Source: Voacanga thouarsii (Eukaryota; Streptophyta; Magnoliopsida; Gentianales; Apocynaceae). From it: DNA of 64,000 bases. Location of the stretch: positions 2,728,001-2,792,000 of the forward strand of contig JANUWF010001188.1 of NCBI GenBank assembly GCA_026120185.1, in the 5' to 3' direction. Below the pieces are notes generated by a model that ran no database searches, was not told the origin of the DNA, and was given only the letters and a program-made list of their open reading frames with translations. A program made the translations under genes and the position numbers. Below are positions 39,280 to 51,127 of the stretch, piece after piece (within the stretch, counting starts at the first letter, position 1; each line of letters opens with the position of its first letter).

Positions 39280-41001
39280 TGTTAGTGTTCTGCTTTAGAG
39301 GTAATCACTTGTACATTGTATATGACACATTTTATTTTAATAAAAGGCATTATTTATCTTACAGTTTCTTTTGTTTACTTTTAAGTAATATAACTGTTTG
39401 ATAAAGTCCCTAGTACAACACTGTGTTAAGGAAATCATGATAGAGATCATGATATGAGATTCCTACTACACTGTATAGTGTTAGTACTTAAATAGTCCCT
39501 AGTCATAGTATTAATGAGAAATGACATCATTAATGCGTTAAGCATGTGTTAGACTTCTTGATTTGATCAGGTGGTGGTTCTCATATCCGTGAGTATTGAG
39601 ATACTCAAAGTTAACACATGGATACTTGTTAATGGAACAAGTTCATTGGATGACCTAGCTATGGGATAATCACATGGATAACTATTTAGTGCCAGTAGTA
39701 TAATCTCAGTATAGTAAACGTGTAAGTATCCTTAGACTTGAGATCTCCAAGGTACTTTATTTGCTGAGCTTTGTACTTTAATTCCAATCTCTGAAACTCG
39801 ATCGAGGGCCGCCTATGGGATGGACATTGGGTGCATTGTGAGGTAAACAAAAATAGTTGAGAGGATCAATAAAGGATTCACCACTCCTAATAGTAGGGGC
39901 GAATATCTCACGGCCACTTGTAGGAATTACTACTCGAGAAGCCCTTGGCTAAGGTGATTGTGTATTGGAAATAGTTCCAATTGATACACATCTAGAGTAG
40001 TGGGTTCCTGGTACAAGTACTATTGTATTCGGGCCAGAATTAATTCTGGAGGGAGTTGGTACTAATTCTGTACTCCAAACCGAATAAGATATTATATGTG
40101 AAAGGAGTTAATTGCAGTATAGTTTGTTATTAAAGGGTTCATGCCAAGCCACTTAACTTTTTGGACTCTTGGGTGGTCATGATGTGTTGCTAGATACTGC
40201 TCATGATCTGGGAATATATATTTATTAATAGATGAATTAATAAACCAATCCTGATTAGAATCAATATGATTAATTCTAATTAATTATGGATTATTAATCT
40301 CAAAGACGTTTTGATTAATTTATATTCACTACCAATTGATTGGGAAACCTAATAGGTCACACACAATAGAGGATTATATACTCAAGATATTATTTGATAA
40401 CATAGTGGGGTTAATTGCAAGAAAGAGAAGTTGTTGTGGACAAATTATAATTAGTTATAATTTATGGTCCAAAATTATAATTGTGAGAACTTGATATTTC
40501 CAATTAGAATTACGGAATTCTAATAGGATTAGAATTTTCAATTTTAGTAGGGTTTTTTGATTTATATGTATGACATGCTCAAAACCTAATGAATGTTGGG
40601 TTCACAGAAATCCTAGGCAACAAACGACTTCTTATCTTCTCTCTCTATCACGTAGTTTTTCTAAAAAACAAGTAACCCTAACTGCCACTTAGATTTTTTG
40701 CTAGCACAAAAAACTTTTTGCTTAAGTGTATCCTCTGTGTAGATTACTGTTAGAGATAATCACACACTGTGATTATAGTGATTGGACGTTCAACTCTCGT
40801 GGAGTTTGATCAAGAGGATTGCTGGATCGCGCATCTACTTAAAGAAGAAAATTTTTGTTCTTCGGACGATCATAGAAAGGCAAAAAGCTGTTACCTTTGA
40901 TCTCTTTATATCTTGTTTTCCACACATATGTGGATCCTGGGATGGTATTTCGTTTTATTTTTCGCTGCACCATATATGATATGTGTGAAAAATACCCAAC
41001 A
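39280..41001 (+). repeat. Solo LTR, copia-type, 1722 bp
   Basis: Starts TGTTAGTGTTCTGC and ends AATACCCAACA, with flanks ACTAA (39275-39279) and ATTAA (41002-41006), a 5-bp duplication with one mismatch. The interior is non-coding and of LTR-like composition. Neither a primer site nor a polypurine tract adjoins it. Orientation and the copia call rest on its length, ends and general look. Confidence 0.6.
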
Positions 41002-41239
41002 ATTAATATTTAGAATTGATAGTATTTAGGAGATCTATTAATTAAACTTTACAACTATCAGTTTGAATTTTTTAAGAAGATAAAATTAATTAGATTTGAT
41101 AATGCTAAGAAATTAAGAATATGAAATTAATTAGATATCTTTGCAAAAAAATTTCGAAATTTCTTAAGTAATATGAAATTTTATTTTATAATAATAATAG
41201 GGTAAACATACCATCAAATTGGGTTGACTTTATTTTCCT

Positions 41240-41415
41240 TGGCTGCATTTTCCTTACCGCGCCTGTGAAACCTTGCCGACAACAGTCACTCCCACCAACC
41301 GCTAAACCCTTACCGCCAATCTCTCAAAAATTTGCCCGTCTCTAACCAAATCAGGTGTCAACCTTCTACTTGGGTGGTTTGAAGAGTTCCTTTGCTTTTT
41401 CTTACTGAAGGTAAG
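41240..41415 (+). other. Probable leader exon of the CACTA-2 gene
   Basis: C-rich sequence (CCTTACCGCGCCTGTG, CCACCAACCGCTAAACCC) ending CTTACTGAAG|GTAAGTTC, a strong splice donor. The same position and composition as in CACTA-0 and CACTA-1. Confidence 0.45.
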
Positions 41416-43015
41416 TTCTTCCATCTTTTACCAATTTGTCTACATTTTCGGAAGTGGTAAACAAATATGTAGTTTCAGTATCAAGCTTAGCTTAAGATTT
41501 TCTAGGTACCCATTATTTCTTGTTGTCTGGGTGTTAATAAAAAGTTAAAATTGCCACTAGAATCGACAATGTGGGTCTTGATTACGAGTTGAAAATGCAC
41601 ATATTAGATAGAGATTCTCATTTGCTCTTGTTATCTGGGTTTTGATAAATGTCTGGTTCATGGACTTGACTTGACCTTCATCATCATCTAGTTTCTGTTA
41701 AGACATTCTATTATATATGTTGTTTGAAATGGCCCCTTCAATAAGTTTAGTGTTCTATAGGTGAATTGTCACAGACTATGATTTTGTGAACTGACTTGTG
41801 AGAAGGAATCTAGGTTCCTTATTGTTTGTCTTACTAATCTTCAAAGTTAGTTTTTTTTTTTTTTTTTTTTGCAGTTTAGAAATGTTTCAATACCTTGTGC
41901 ATTGTTCTGAATGCTAAGGTCTCCTTTTTTCTATTATTATGCTTCGTAAGTTTGTGTTTCAGTTTTGTTTGAAAGCATGTATTCTGAAGAGGTGAAGTTC
42001 ATTCAAGATAACTGAGTTTTAATTTGAAGTTCTTGTTATAATGTCTTTTGGTGTCTTGCACTTCTTCTAAGGCTAAAATCTATATCACATTGTAATGACT
42101 TTGGTTGATCACAGTACTCTTGGTACTTTGTTATGTTTCCTTTTGTTTTTCTTTTTTGTGTGGCATTTGTTTAATATCTTCCCTTCTAATGTCTTTGACA
42201 AATGTTGGTAGGATTATGGGTGGATATAGTTAAATGCAATTTAAATTAGTAACTAGAATTGAATGTCTTCCTTTAATTAATTTGATTGGAAATTGGTTGG
42301 ATTTTCAGAATATTCCTTCTTACAATGGTTTGCTCTTTTGTTGAAAATGTTAAGAGAGTTGCTCTATACAGTCTCATATGGTTACGAAACGAGTTACAAA
42401 GAGAGTCATCCACTTTAGTCTTTTATAGGTAATGGTGCCTTCCCTTAAAAATAATATTGTATATGTCAATATTACTTATATGAGTTGTGCTCTTCTAAGG
42501 GATTATTACCCTTCGTGTTCTTATTCTTCTTCCTTTTTTTTTTTTTTTTTTAGGAAGTTGATAAACAAAGAGAATTTGAAGCTTTAAATCGTTGGACACA
42601 ACCACTATCAAAGGTATTCCTCTCCTTTATATTATTTAGGTGTTACTGAAAACTTTGTTATTAACTATTTTATGATGTGGCAAGTGAAGATTTTTAACTG
42701 CAAAATATAGTTTAGAATGAATTTGTTAGGTAGCTTCAACAGTTAGGATATAATTGGGAATGTTATTTTTCATTTGCATGCTCTATGGATCTTATTCATA
42801 ATAGAAGGTGGACAATTTGAAATCAATTTAAATTAGTAACTAGAATTGAATGTCTTCCTTTAATTAAATTGATTTGAAATTGGTTGGATTTTTTTTTTTT
42901 TAGTTTATGAAGTAAAAACTTTTACCTTTGAAGCTATTTATAAGCATCGTGATTTGTAGTTTATGAGTCTCATGTACTATAGTTTTTTTTTTTTTTAAAA
43001 AAAAATTTATCAAGG
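41416..43015 (+). other. Intron-like region of CACTA-2
   Basis: T-rich non-coding sequence. A 70-bp segment containing AAATTAGTAACTAGAATTGA and GTCTTCCTTTAATTAA occurs twice (42236-42306 and 42824-42892). TTTTTTTAG|GAAGTTGATAAACAAAG near 42545 may be an internal exon edge. Confidence 0.45.
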
Positions 43016-43019
43016 GATT

Positions 43020-44590
43020 CGGGTTAACATGGATAGAGGGTTGGATATATTCAAAACAAAGGACTTCAGATGAGTATTTAGGGAAGGTTGATGAATTCTT
43101 AGTATTTGTATTCTGGTTCAAGGATAAACATTCACTAATATACTGTCATTGTAAGGAATGTCGGAATCATTTCTTTTTGTCAAAGGATGTTGTGAAAGCT
43201 CACCTAGTTATTCATGGTTTCATGAATAATTGTACCCTTTAGAGTTTTCATGGGGAAACCGATGTGGACACAATAGTTAAGGATGAGGGAGAAAGCTCTT
43301 TCAATTCGGTCACTCGAGATGACATGGTTGATATGGTTCGTGAGGCATTTGGGGTTCCATAGATAGGTAATGTGGAACCATCTGACACTGATCAATCAAA
43401 TGGGCCTAATAAACAGACTAGGGATTTCTTGAAACTTCTGGAAGATGTTGAATGTGAATTGTATCCAGGATGTGATAAATTCACAAAACTTTCATTTATT
43501 GTGAACTTGTTACATTTGAAATTTATTGATGGTTGGACAGATACAAGTTTCACAATGTTGATTGAATTACTTAATGATGAATTTCCCAAAGGTGTACAAC
43601 TTCCAAATCAGTCTACGAAGCCAAGAAGATTGCTGAAGATTTTGGACTCACTAATGTGATGTATGATGCATGTCCTAACAATTGTATGTTGTTCAGAAAT
43701 GAGAACAAAGATCTTGACTGTTGTAAAATTTGTAATGCTGGAAGATATAAAGTTAAAGATAAGAAAGTAGTTAAGCAGATGAGATATTTTCCATTGAAGC
43801 CAAGACTCCAGAAATACTTTATGTCATCAAAAACTACCTTATTAATGAAGTGGCATCATGAGGAAAGAATCCAAGATTGCATACAATGACATCAAACTGA
43901 TTCTCAAGCTTGGAAACATTTTACTGATAGGAATCCATTATTTGCATCTTATAGTCGCAATATAAGACTTGGGCTTGCATTAGATGGCTTTAATCCTTTT
44001 AGATCATTGTCTATTGCTCACAGCACACCGCCTGTTGTTTTTATTCCATATAATTTGCCACCGAAATTGTGTATGAAGCAATCTTTCTTTATTCTTTTCA
44101 TACTCAAAAATGGTCCTAAAGGTCCTGGACAAAAGATTGACATTTATTTGCAGCCACTTATTGAGGAACTTCAAGATTTATGGAACAATGGAGTAGAAAC
44201 CTATGATGCATCAACTAAAAGCATGTTCCAATTACGTGTAGCTTTGTTATGGACAATCAATGACTTTCCAACATATGCAATGTTATCTGGTTGGAGTACT
44301 AAGGGAGAGTTTGCTTGTCCTGTTTGTCGAGATAAAACACGATCCCTTTAGTTGAGGCATTCTAGATTGCTACACTAGTCATCGTCGTTTTTTTACCTAC
44401 AAATCATAGATTTCATAGGAACAAGGTATCTTTTGATGGTACAAGAGAGTATGATTTAAAATCGGATCGAATGTTTGGTTCTAAAACTGAGCAACAACTC
44501 CGAAGTGTTCTTACATAACACAAGGTGGATGATTTGAGAAAACGATCAAGAGGTGAAGTTGAAGCATCTAGAGATTGCAAATGGAAGAAA
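43020..44590 (+). pseudogene. tnp2-type transposase fragment of CACTA-2
   Basis: Pieces in order but in changing frames. The transposase-associated domain shows CRNHFFLSKDVVKAHLVIHG and WSFHGE (about 43155-43260). The tnp2 domain shows YDACPNNCMLFRNENKDL, CCKICNAGRYK and MRYFPLKPRLQKYF (43656-43820), then NIRLGLALDGFNPFR, KIDIYLQPLIEELQDLWN and LRVALLWTINDFPTYAMLSG with ACPVC (43958-44335). It breaks down after about 44350; the C-terminal part of tnp2, DUF4218 and DUF4216 are missing. Stops and frameshifts are frequent. It is clearly more distant from CACTA-1 tnp2 than a recent copy would be. Confidence 0.85.
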
Positions 44591-46595
44591 AAAAATATAA
44601 TATTGAGTAGTAATTGAGTAGTGTTATGCTAAAAATGCTGAGTAGTTTCCAGATGAAAAGTGCATAATATTGCTGGGTAGTGATCATGCTAAAAATGTTG
44701 TGTAAATGCTAAAAGAACTGTAATAGAATAGTCTCTGAAATGCTGAGTAGTTATGCTGAAAATACTGAATAGTTTCTAACTGAAAATGCTATGTACGCTG
44801 TCTGAAAATGTTGTGTAAATACTGAGTAGTAATTGAGTAGTTTCCAACTGAAAATGCTGAGTAGTGATGCTGTGCTTAGTATACTTTTGAACATACTTCT
44901 GAGTACTTAGTATATTTTTGAATATAATGTAGCCTTGAACATAATGTGGTTGTTCCAGTATAGTTTAATCTTCCCTCTATATATTTTTTTGGGTTTTGAA
45001 ATTGCCCTTCAATCATTTTGTCCATTATTTTGGTTGAGATATGATATGCAATATTTGTTCGTTCATCAGTCTTTTATAGGAATTTGAAATTTCAAATGGC
45101 CAAGATTTGAAAAAGCTAGCAACTGGTGTTGAAGAGCTGCATTTGTAATAACTATAGTGTCTCTGTGGTTCTTTTATGTTTCTAAAATCACCAAGGAGTT
45201 AAAATAGAGACATATATGTTGTAGATTCAGGTGTTCTTTTTTGTTTTAGACAGTAGCAATCTCTGGGATAATCTCAGTCAGAAAATGTTGAAAATGCCAT
45301 GTATGCTCTCTGAAAATACTTTCAATATTTGGTGCAGAACTTTATTGGTTAACAGGGACTAGCTTGAATAATTAGTGTTCTACTAAGGTCCTGGAGAATG
45401 CTATTTCAATAACATGAACAAAGACATCACCTTTATTTGGCTAAATTTTATTTGGATGTACTTTATTGTACTTGGTTGACATAAGAGTACCACTTTAGCA
45501 AGAACTCATATTAATTCTACTCTTTTACTTTTGTCTAATTAGTTTTTTAGTTTCAAATAATGATGATGTGTGGATCACTTATTGTAACTTATGTATGGTG
45601 TTGTTATGGTGATGAAGAAACTGGGGCTTCATTTATGATATGTTTTTCTTTTGGAAAATTACCACCTGCGTGATATACTAATGCATCTTCATTTTATTGA
45701 ATATTATTATCCTCTTGTGTTTATTGTTTACTGGCAGTTGCACTTGAGATTTCCTGCTAGGACTAGAATTGTTGAGAGTTTTCTATGATTCACTTTTAAA
45801 TGATCCTTATCTGGTGCATGCAAATGCTTTTCTCATGAATGCTTACTTAAGTCATAAAGCATGCTTCTCAAGATTGTTCACAGTTGTTGGTAACAATTAG
45901 CATAAAAATCCATGTTGTTTGGAAGCTGATTTTTTAGGTTTCTTTACATATTCTTTTCTCTTTTTCCATTTTTGTGAACTGTAGTTCTAATAATTAATCA
46001 GATGTGGTGACACATAGCATTTTAACTTGCTCACTTTATGTCAATGCAGATTAGATATCTTCAAAGCTACTTATGTGCTTTATTATTTCGAATTTTATGT
46101 CAAAGTGGAGGATTACATATATCTGAGACAAGTTTGTAGTGACTTTAGAAGTTCAGATTGTAGCTTTATTAAGAAAGTAATCTTGTCCTTTTTTTTTTCT
46201 TAATGACCGGAGGAATAAAGATCAACGTGGTTGAAGGTTCATTTGGGTATAGCATTATTTTTTTTCCTCAATGAATTTTTATAACTTCTGATGGATGTCA
46301 TGGTTAGAATTGTAATTTTGTTTTGGATTATTTTGAACTAATATCAATGATTAGATTCATGACACTTATCAGACTCTATTTACTTTTTTTGGGTATATAT
46401 TAAGTTATTATTAATGGAAGATAGCATTTTGAATGTTTATTCAATAGATGATAGTTCATTGTTAATATTAGAGGTTTTCATAGTTCTATATGTATAGTAG
46501 ATAATCGTGTTAAAGTAGAAGGAAAAAACATTTGTCAATATCATCATGTTAAATTCAATGTTCATTCACTACGGATGCAAAAAAAAAAAAAAAGG
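44591..46595. other. CACTA-2 downstream region, no gene
   Basis: 44595-44880 holds a loose array of TGCTGAGTAGT, GAAAATGCT and TTTCCAACTG phrases. The rest is T-rich sequence with no coding, RNA or structural feature I can support. Confidence 0.45.
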
Positions 46596-46599
46596 TCCA

Positions 46600-47080
46600 A
46601 AAATTACGTACCATTTTTTCTGAAGCATTAAAGCGTGGCAAAAAGTATTAATTACAATAGCAAGGAAAATGTAGCAAATGGGTATTACCCACGGTTATGT
46701 CAATTTATAAAAGAATCGTGACAAAAAGTATTATTTTCAATAGAAATTTAATTGTAAAAAATAATATTCCCCACAGTTGTAAAATGTTGAAAAAATCGTG
46801 AGAAAAAATTAAAATCTTTGCCCACAGTTAATAACCATTGGGAAAAATTGTGGCAAAAGTCTATGAATAAATACCACACTTTATTTACAACGACTCCAAA
46901 ATTGTGATAAATCCGTGACAAAAAGTATTCTCCCCGGCTATAAAGCTGTTCCAAACTTTTTGCATTGGCCGTAACGCCCACGTTTCGAAAACCGTGGCAT
47001 TTCTGTGGCTAAAATGTATTTGCTACAGTTTTGGCCATTTTCGCCACACTTTCTTTGGCATTGCCAAAAGCCACTTTTTT
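46600..47080. repeat. CACTA-2 right subterminal array
   Basis: Repeated GTGRCAAAAAGTATT, CCCACAGTT, CCACGGTT and GTGGCAAAAGT motifs. The left zone (36800-37060) carries related TTTACCACAGTTT and TTGTCACGGTTA motifs. Confidence 0.7.
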
Positions 47081-47089
47081 TTTGTAGTG

Positions 47090-47400
47090 TAATTAGCTAA
47101 TTACTAAAGGTTGTTCATTAAAAGCTATTTCAGAACGATAGCCCCATTGAAAACTTTTTTTGTGCAACGAGGCATTCCAAAAACTAAAGGCGTCCATTAC
47201 TTTTAAACTATTCTTAAAGCTGCCAAACTTCAATCTCCCGTTTGAGGAATACAGTAACGCCTTAGACTATGCTATTAGCGGAGTTTTGATGCAAGAAAAG
47301 TAACTAGTTGCCTTTGAGAGTTGGAAACTGAATAAATGTCAAAGGGACTTTACAGAGCTCATGCAAACTATATTTGAAATGAGTATGGTTGATGAAATAA
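47090..47400 (+). pseudogene. G0 RT / RNase H, last recognisable piece
   Basis: Frames read LANY, TIAPLKTFF, YAISGVLMQEK and RDFTELMQTIFEM, matching the gypsy 'L-A-N-Y-Y-R-R-F-I', 'A-P-L-T', 'D-Y-A-I-G-G-V-L-x-Q' and 'E-x-x-Y' regions at the RT / RNase H junction. It directly continues 36695-36780 once CACTA-2 is removed. G0 ends around 47400, with no integrase or 3' LTR. Confidence 0.75.
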
Positions 47401-47463
47401 CTTTCTTTCCAGATTTGCAGATCAAACAGATGAAAGATGGAACTTTTTTCTCTCAGATGAAAG

Positions 47464-47886
47464 CTTGGTTTGGTTCGTGAACGGGAGGGGGAGAGGAAAG
47501 GGGAGGAAGAGTGTCACATTTTACTTCTACTAGGGGAAGTTAATGTATTTACTTTTATCCTATTTGGTTGGAATGTAAAGAGGAAGGGAATGAGAAGGAA
47601 GAAGAGAGAGAATAATTAATTTAGTTTACTATTTTATCCTTTATTATCTATTTTATTAAAATTTTTAATGTTAAAAATGTGATTAAAATTGTCATTATTA
47701 CTCATACTTTATTTTCTCTCTCCCATTCCCTTTAAATTGGAAGGGGAGGAAATGCTGATGTGGAGGGGGGAATGTACCCCTCTTTATTTACTTTTCCTCC
47801 GCATCTATATCCAACCAAACGAGGTAAATGTCCTATTTACCTCCTTTGCTCATTTACTTCTACAAAATAGTCCAACCAAACCAAGC
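47464..47886. mobile_element. 423-bp MITE with GCTTGGTTTGGTT ends
   Basis: Ends GCTTGGTTTGGTT (47464-47476) and AACCAAACCAAGC (47874-47886) are perfect inverted repeats. Purine-rich GGAGGGGGAGAGGAAAGGGG and its looser counterparts follow inward. It has no ORF. No convincing target duplication was found, so the superfamily is open. Confidence 0.7.
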
Positions 47887-48058
47887 CTAAGTATGCTCAT
47901 AACTTGTGATGAGTGCTCATTATATGTATATTTCATACATCATTTGTGCTTTAAAGTGTTCAAAAATCTGCTATGGATTACTACTTATCCTTTTATTTTC
48001 ACCTTATTTGATATAGATTACATTGATTTGAGATTAAAAGTGGAAGCAAGGTGAAAAG
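47887..48058. other. Possible truncated LTR start
   Basis: TGATGAGTGCTCATTATATG (from 47907) resembles the start of some plant gypsy LTRs, but only about 150 bp remain before element C. No other support. Confidence 0.25.
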
Positions 48059-49722
48059 TGATGTGTCGGATTTGCGTATATAAAAATCATTCATTTTTAA
48101 GTGCATCCTCGATTAAGTTGTAATTAAAGTGTTAACCCCATATATATATAAAGCAGATATGCTCATCCCAATATATAGCATAGAGAATTAACGAGTATCG
48201 ATCCTCAAAGAATAACTACCACTTGTCAATTTTCATCCTTTGTTTAACCTACTGATAAAATAAAATAAGTAAAGTATTTACAATAATTACAATAACAACA
48301 ATAATAAGAGTAAAACGCACGTAAATCAATAAAATCTCTTAACTACTATTCTAGCATTATGAAGGAATAAAGTAAATTTCATTTTCTCTCGAGTTATGAA
48401 TTTATTATCTTTTAGTTAAATTCCATATTCTAGCATTATGAAGGAATAAAAGATGCATTAAGACAAAATCCTTGGTGAATAACTTTATCTCTAGGTGATA
48501 TTAAAACATGAAACCAATCAACATTCCTATCTCTAGGTGAAATTAATTAATATTTGATTACCAATTTCTTTACTCTTAACATCTCTCGAGTTAATTAAGA
48601 AATAGTCACTCTGTCCTAAAAAGGATGTTAATCTAGCAAATGGCACACAAATTAAGGAATTTCTAAAATATATATAATTATAACAGAAAAGGACTACTAT
48701 ATCCCTGAATAAAAGTAAACATTCATTAATTAGATTGGAAATACACATATATTTAATGAGTCAAATATTTATTGAGTAGTTGAAGGAGGGGTAAATTAGG
48801 AATATACGTAATAAATGTATTCTTGATTTGAAAAATTAACAAGTATTTTGGTATAACAAAAATAGAAAATTTTAACATATATAAAATTAATTAAATGGAA
48901 ACCACTCCTAACCTTTTTCTCAAGTTAATTAGAATGAAGAAATAACCAATTAATTCACTAAATAAAGGCCAAGTAATCAAATACTAGAAAATAAGAATTA
49001 ACTTGTTCAAATAACCAATTCAATACAAAGTCATAACTTTAAAACATCATGTAAATACAATTAAACATTAAACATAATCACTGTTCAACAAAAAAAAAAA
49101 AAACAAAGGAAATAGGAACTCATAGACAAGCCTTTCTACTTCTATGAAGAGTCCTTTCAAAGACAATGCTCCTTGCTAGATGAATTCTTCTTTGAATGAC
49201 TAGTTTCTAGATTAGATCCTTGAATTCATATTGTTTTCCTTATTTTTCTATGCTCATATAGATGTTTGTGGTGGAAAAAAATCTTCTAAAGAAGTCTAGA
49301 TTCATCTATAAATCAGTTTCCAAAAGATCGGTATAGCAATTTCCAAATTCTCCTTCGAAAATGATTCTTCATCGCTTTTCTCCAGTATAAGGCCGGTGCT
49401 CGTTTGCCTTTATTGAGCTAGCATCGGCTTAGCTCTATTCTGCATTTAGTTTTTACCCTGTTTTCCTGGCTTTGAGCTGTGACAGATTCATCTTCCATGG
49501 GCCGACACCGGTTCTCTAATGGAACAGGTCCATTTTCAGCTTCTTTTCTGTAATTTTCATCCAAAATCTAGAAAAAACCTTCTTATACCAATAAAAACAT
49601 TTCTATAGCCAAATATTATCAAAACATTACAAAATAGGAGAATTATATAACTTTTATGCACAAAAAAAATTCATCCCTCCCAAATGATTAAGAAAATATA
49701 GATACATTTAAATCCTATAACA
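48059..49722 (-). repeat. 3' LTR of element C
   Basis: 1664 bp, minus strand from 49722 (TGTTATAGG) to 48059 (...CACATCA). Paired GC-rich modules at about 49391-49430 and 49501-49530; the TATA-like CTATATGAGC lies near 49250-49260. Confidence 0.8.
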
Positions 49723-49759
49723 TTCCCCTACACTTGAGACTTTGCTTGTCCTCATGCAA
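49723..49759 (-). promoter_or_regulatory. Polypurine tract and hairpin of element C
   Basis: Minus strand: TTGCATGAGGACAAGCAA (49759-49742), then AAGTGTAGGGGAA abutting the LTR. Same arrangement as element A (35283-35316). Confidence 0.7.
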
Positions 49760-51127
49760 ACAAGATATTAAACATCCAATGAGCAAATTAACTTCTTAAC
49801 AATGATTGACTTAGGTAAAGACTGTCCAACATAGCAAATATATCATTCCTCTTCTGACCTAAGGATTTTGTCCAATTATTCAATCAGGCCAAACTCATGC
49901 AAACTTACATATTTGGATAGATGTAACCAAGACTATCGAAGTTAAGTTAAACAAGTCTATTCCTATTCATTGAAAGTCACTTATTCTTACAACTCTAGTT
50001 AACTGGACAATATAACTAATATAAGCCAAGATCATTAAATCAACTCATGTTCTATAACCTTAAACTTCCCTAACTTGTGCAATCAACTAGGGCATTTGCA
50101 CTCATTTTTTCATAATAGATGTTTTTCTTTCTTCTCTTTTCTTTCAAAAAACTCAAGGAATATAGCCTCAAATAAATGGATTTCTCTTCACTTATTGTAT
50201 TGGCCCCCTTGAAATATACTCAAGATGATTGCTTCACAAAATAGACAAAATTTTCAGCAATTTCACATGTTGTTTTTCGCTAAAAGACATGCACTTTGCA
50301 TTTCTAGACTTTTTCTCAAAATGGGTACATACATCCTTTCTGACTCTCATTTTTCAACATAAGATTTTCACTGAAGCCTTACTTAGCCTTATTTACTTAC
50401 TTAAGGTTGGAATAAACTTAGAAAACATAAAACACAAACCAATCCATAATTCTTACTTATATTTCATTACATTAATCCTATAACTAAAAATCACAAGAAA
50501 AAGCATCCTTCAATTATTAAAGACTAAATAAGGTTAATTTAAAATTTCATGACTTACCTATATCACACTAAATATCTAAGTTTACACAAACTCAACTTAA
50601 CCAAATAAATGTTACACGAAATTCTTATGGAAAAAAGAAAAACAATAACAATTCCATATTAGAAAAAAAAATTCACCAAAAATTGAAAATATTAGCTAAA
50701 AAATAAAAAATTAGAATCCACATCCAAAGTTAGCTCTAAAAACCTCTTGGCAAAAATAATTCTACATCTCTTCCCCCATACTTAAATTAGACATTGTCCA
50801 TAACGGCCAAAAATATCACAAGAAAGCATATAAAAAAGGATTAAAAAGAATAAAATAGGAAAAAGGAAAAAGAAATACTTTCCAAGGCATATATTTCCAC
50901 AAAATAGCCGAATTCAATCCTAGAAAGAGTAGTTGTCTTAGACAAATTTCATACCTAAAAACAAAACACAAAACAAACTATAAAATGGAAAAAAATAAAT
51001 AAAGGTAGAAGAAAATAAGAACCATGTTAGAACAATAAAGATAAATCTAAGAGAAGAAAAATAAAGTTCATGAAAATCTAAAAGGAAAAGAAAGAGAAAA
51101 AGCCTAAAAGCAATAGAGTCTTCAATT
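49760..51127 (-). other. 3' non-coding region of element C
   Basis: AT-rich; no supported ORF. TGGACAATGTCTAATTTAAG with TATGGGGGAAG (minus strand, 50800-50771) matches the internal purine motif of element A. Confidence 0.55.

Larger units (their letters stand above)
36781..47089 (+). mobile_element. CACTA-2: CACTA (En/Spm) element with a tnp2 fragment
   Basis: Left end CACTACAAAAAGAAAA and right end TTTTTTTTTGTAGTG form inverted repeats extended by GCTTTTGGCAA (36804) against TTGCCAAAAGC (47061-47071). Flanks are ATA (36778-36780) and TAA (47090-47092), so the 3-bp duplication is imperfect or has lost a base. Contents: a 150-bp satellite (37210-38730), a solo copia-type LTR (39280-41001), a C-rich leader (41240-41410), a tnp2 fragment (43020-44590) and a right subterminal zone (46600-47080). 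No TNP1 gene was seen. Confidence 0.85.

Noticed and set aside
40782..40979. 65-codon ORF near the end of the solo LTR
   Set aside because: Inside non-coding LTR sequence; no domain.
46748..46981. 77-codon minus-strand ORF
   Set aside because: Lies in the CACTA-2 subterminal repeat zone; generated by repeated motifs.
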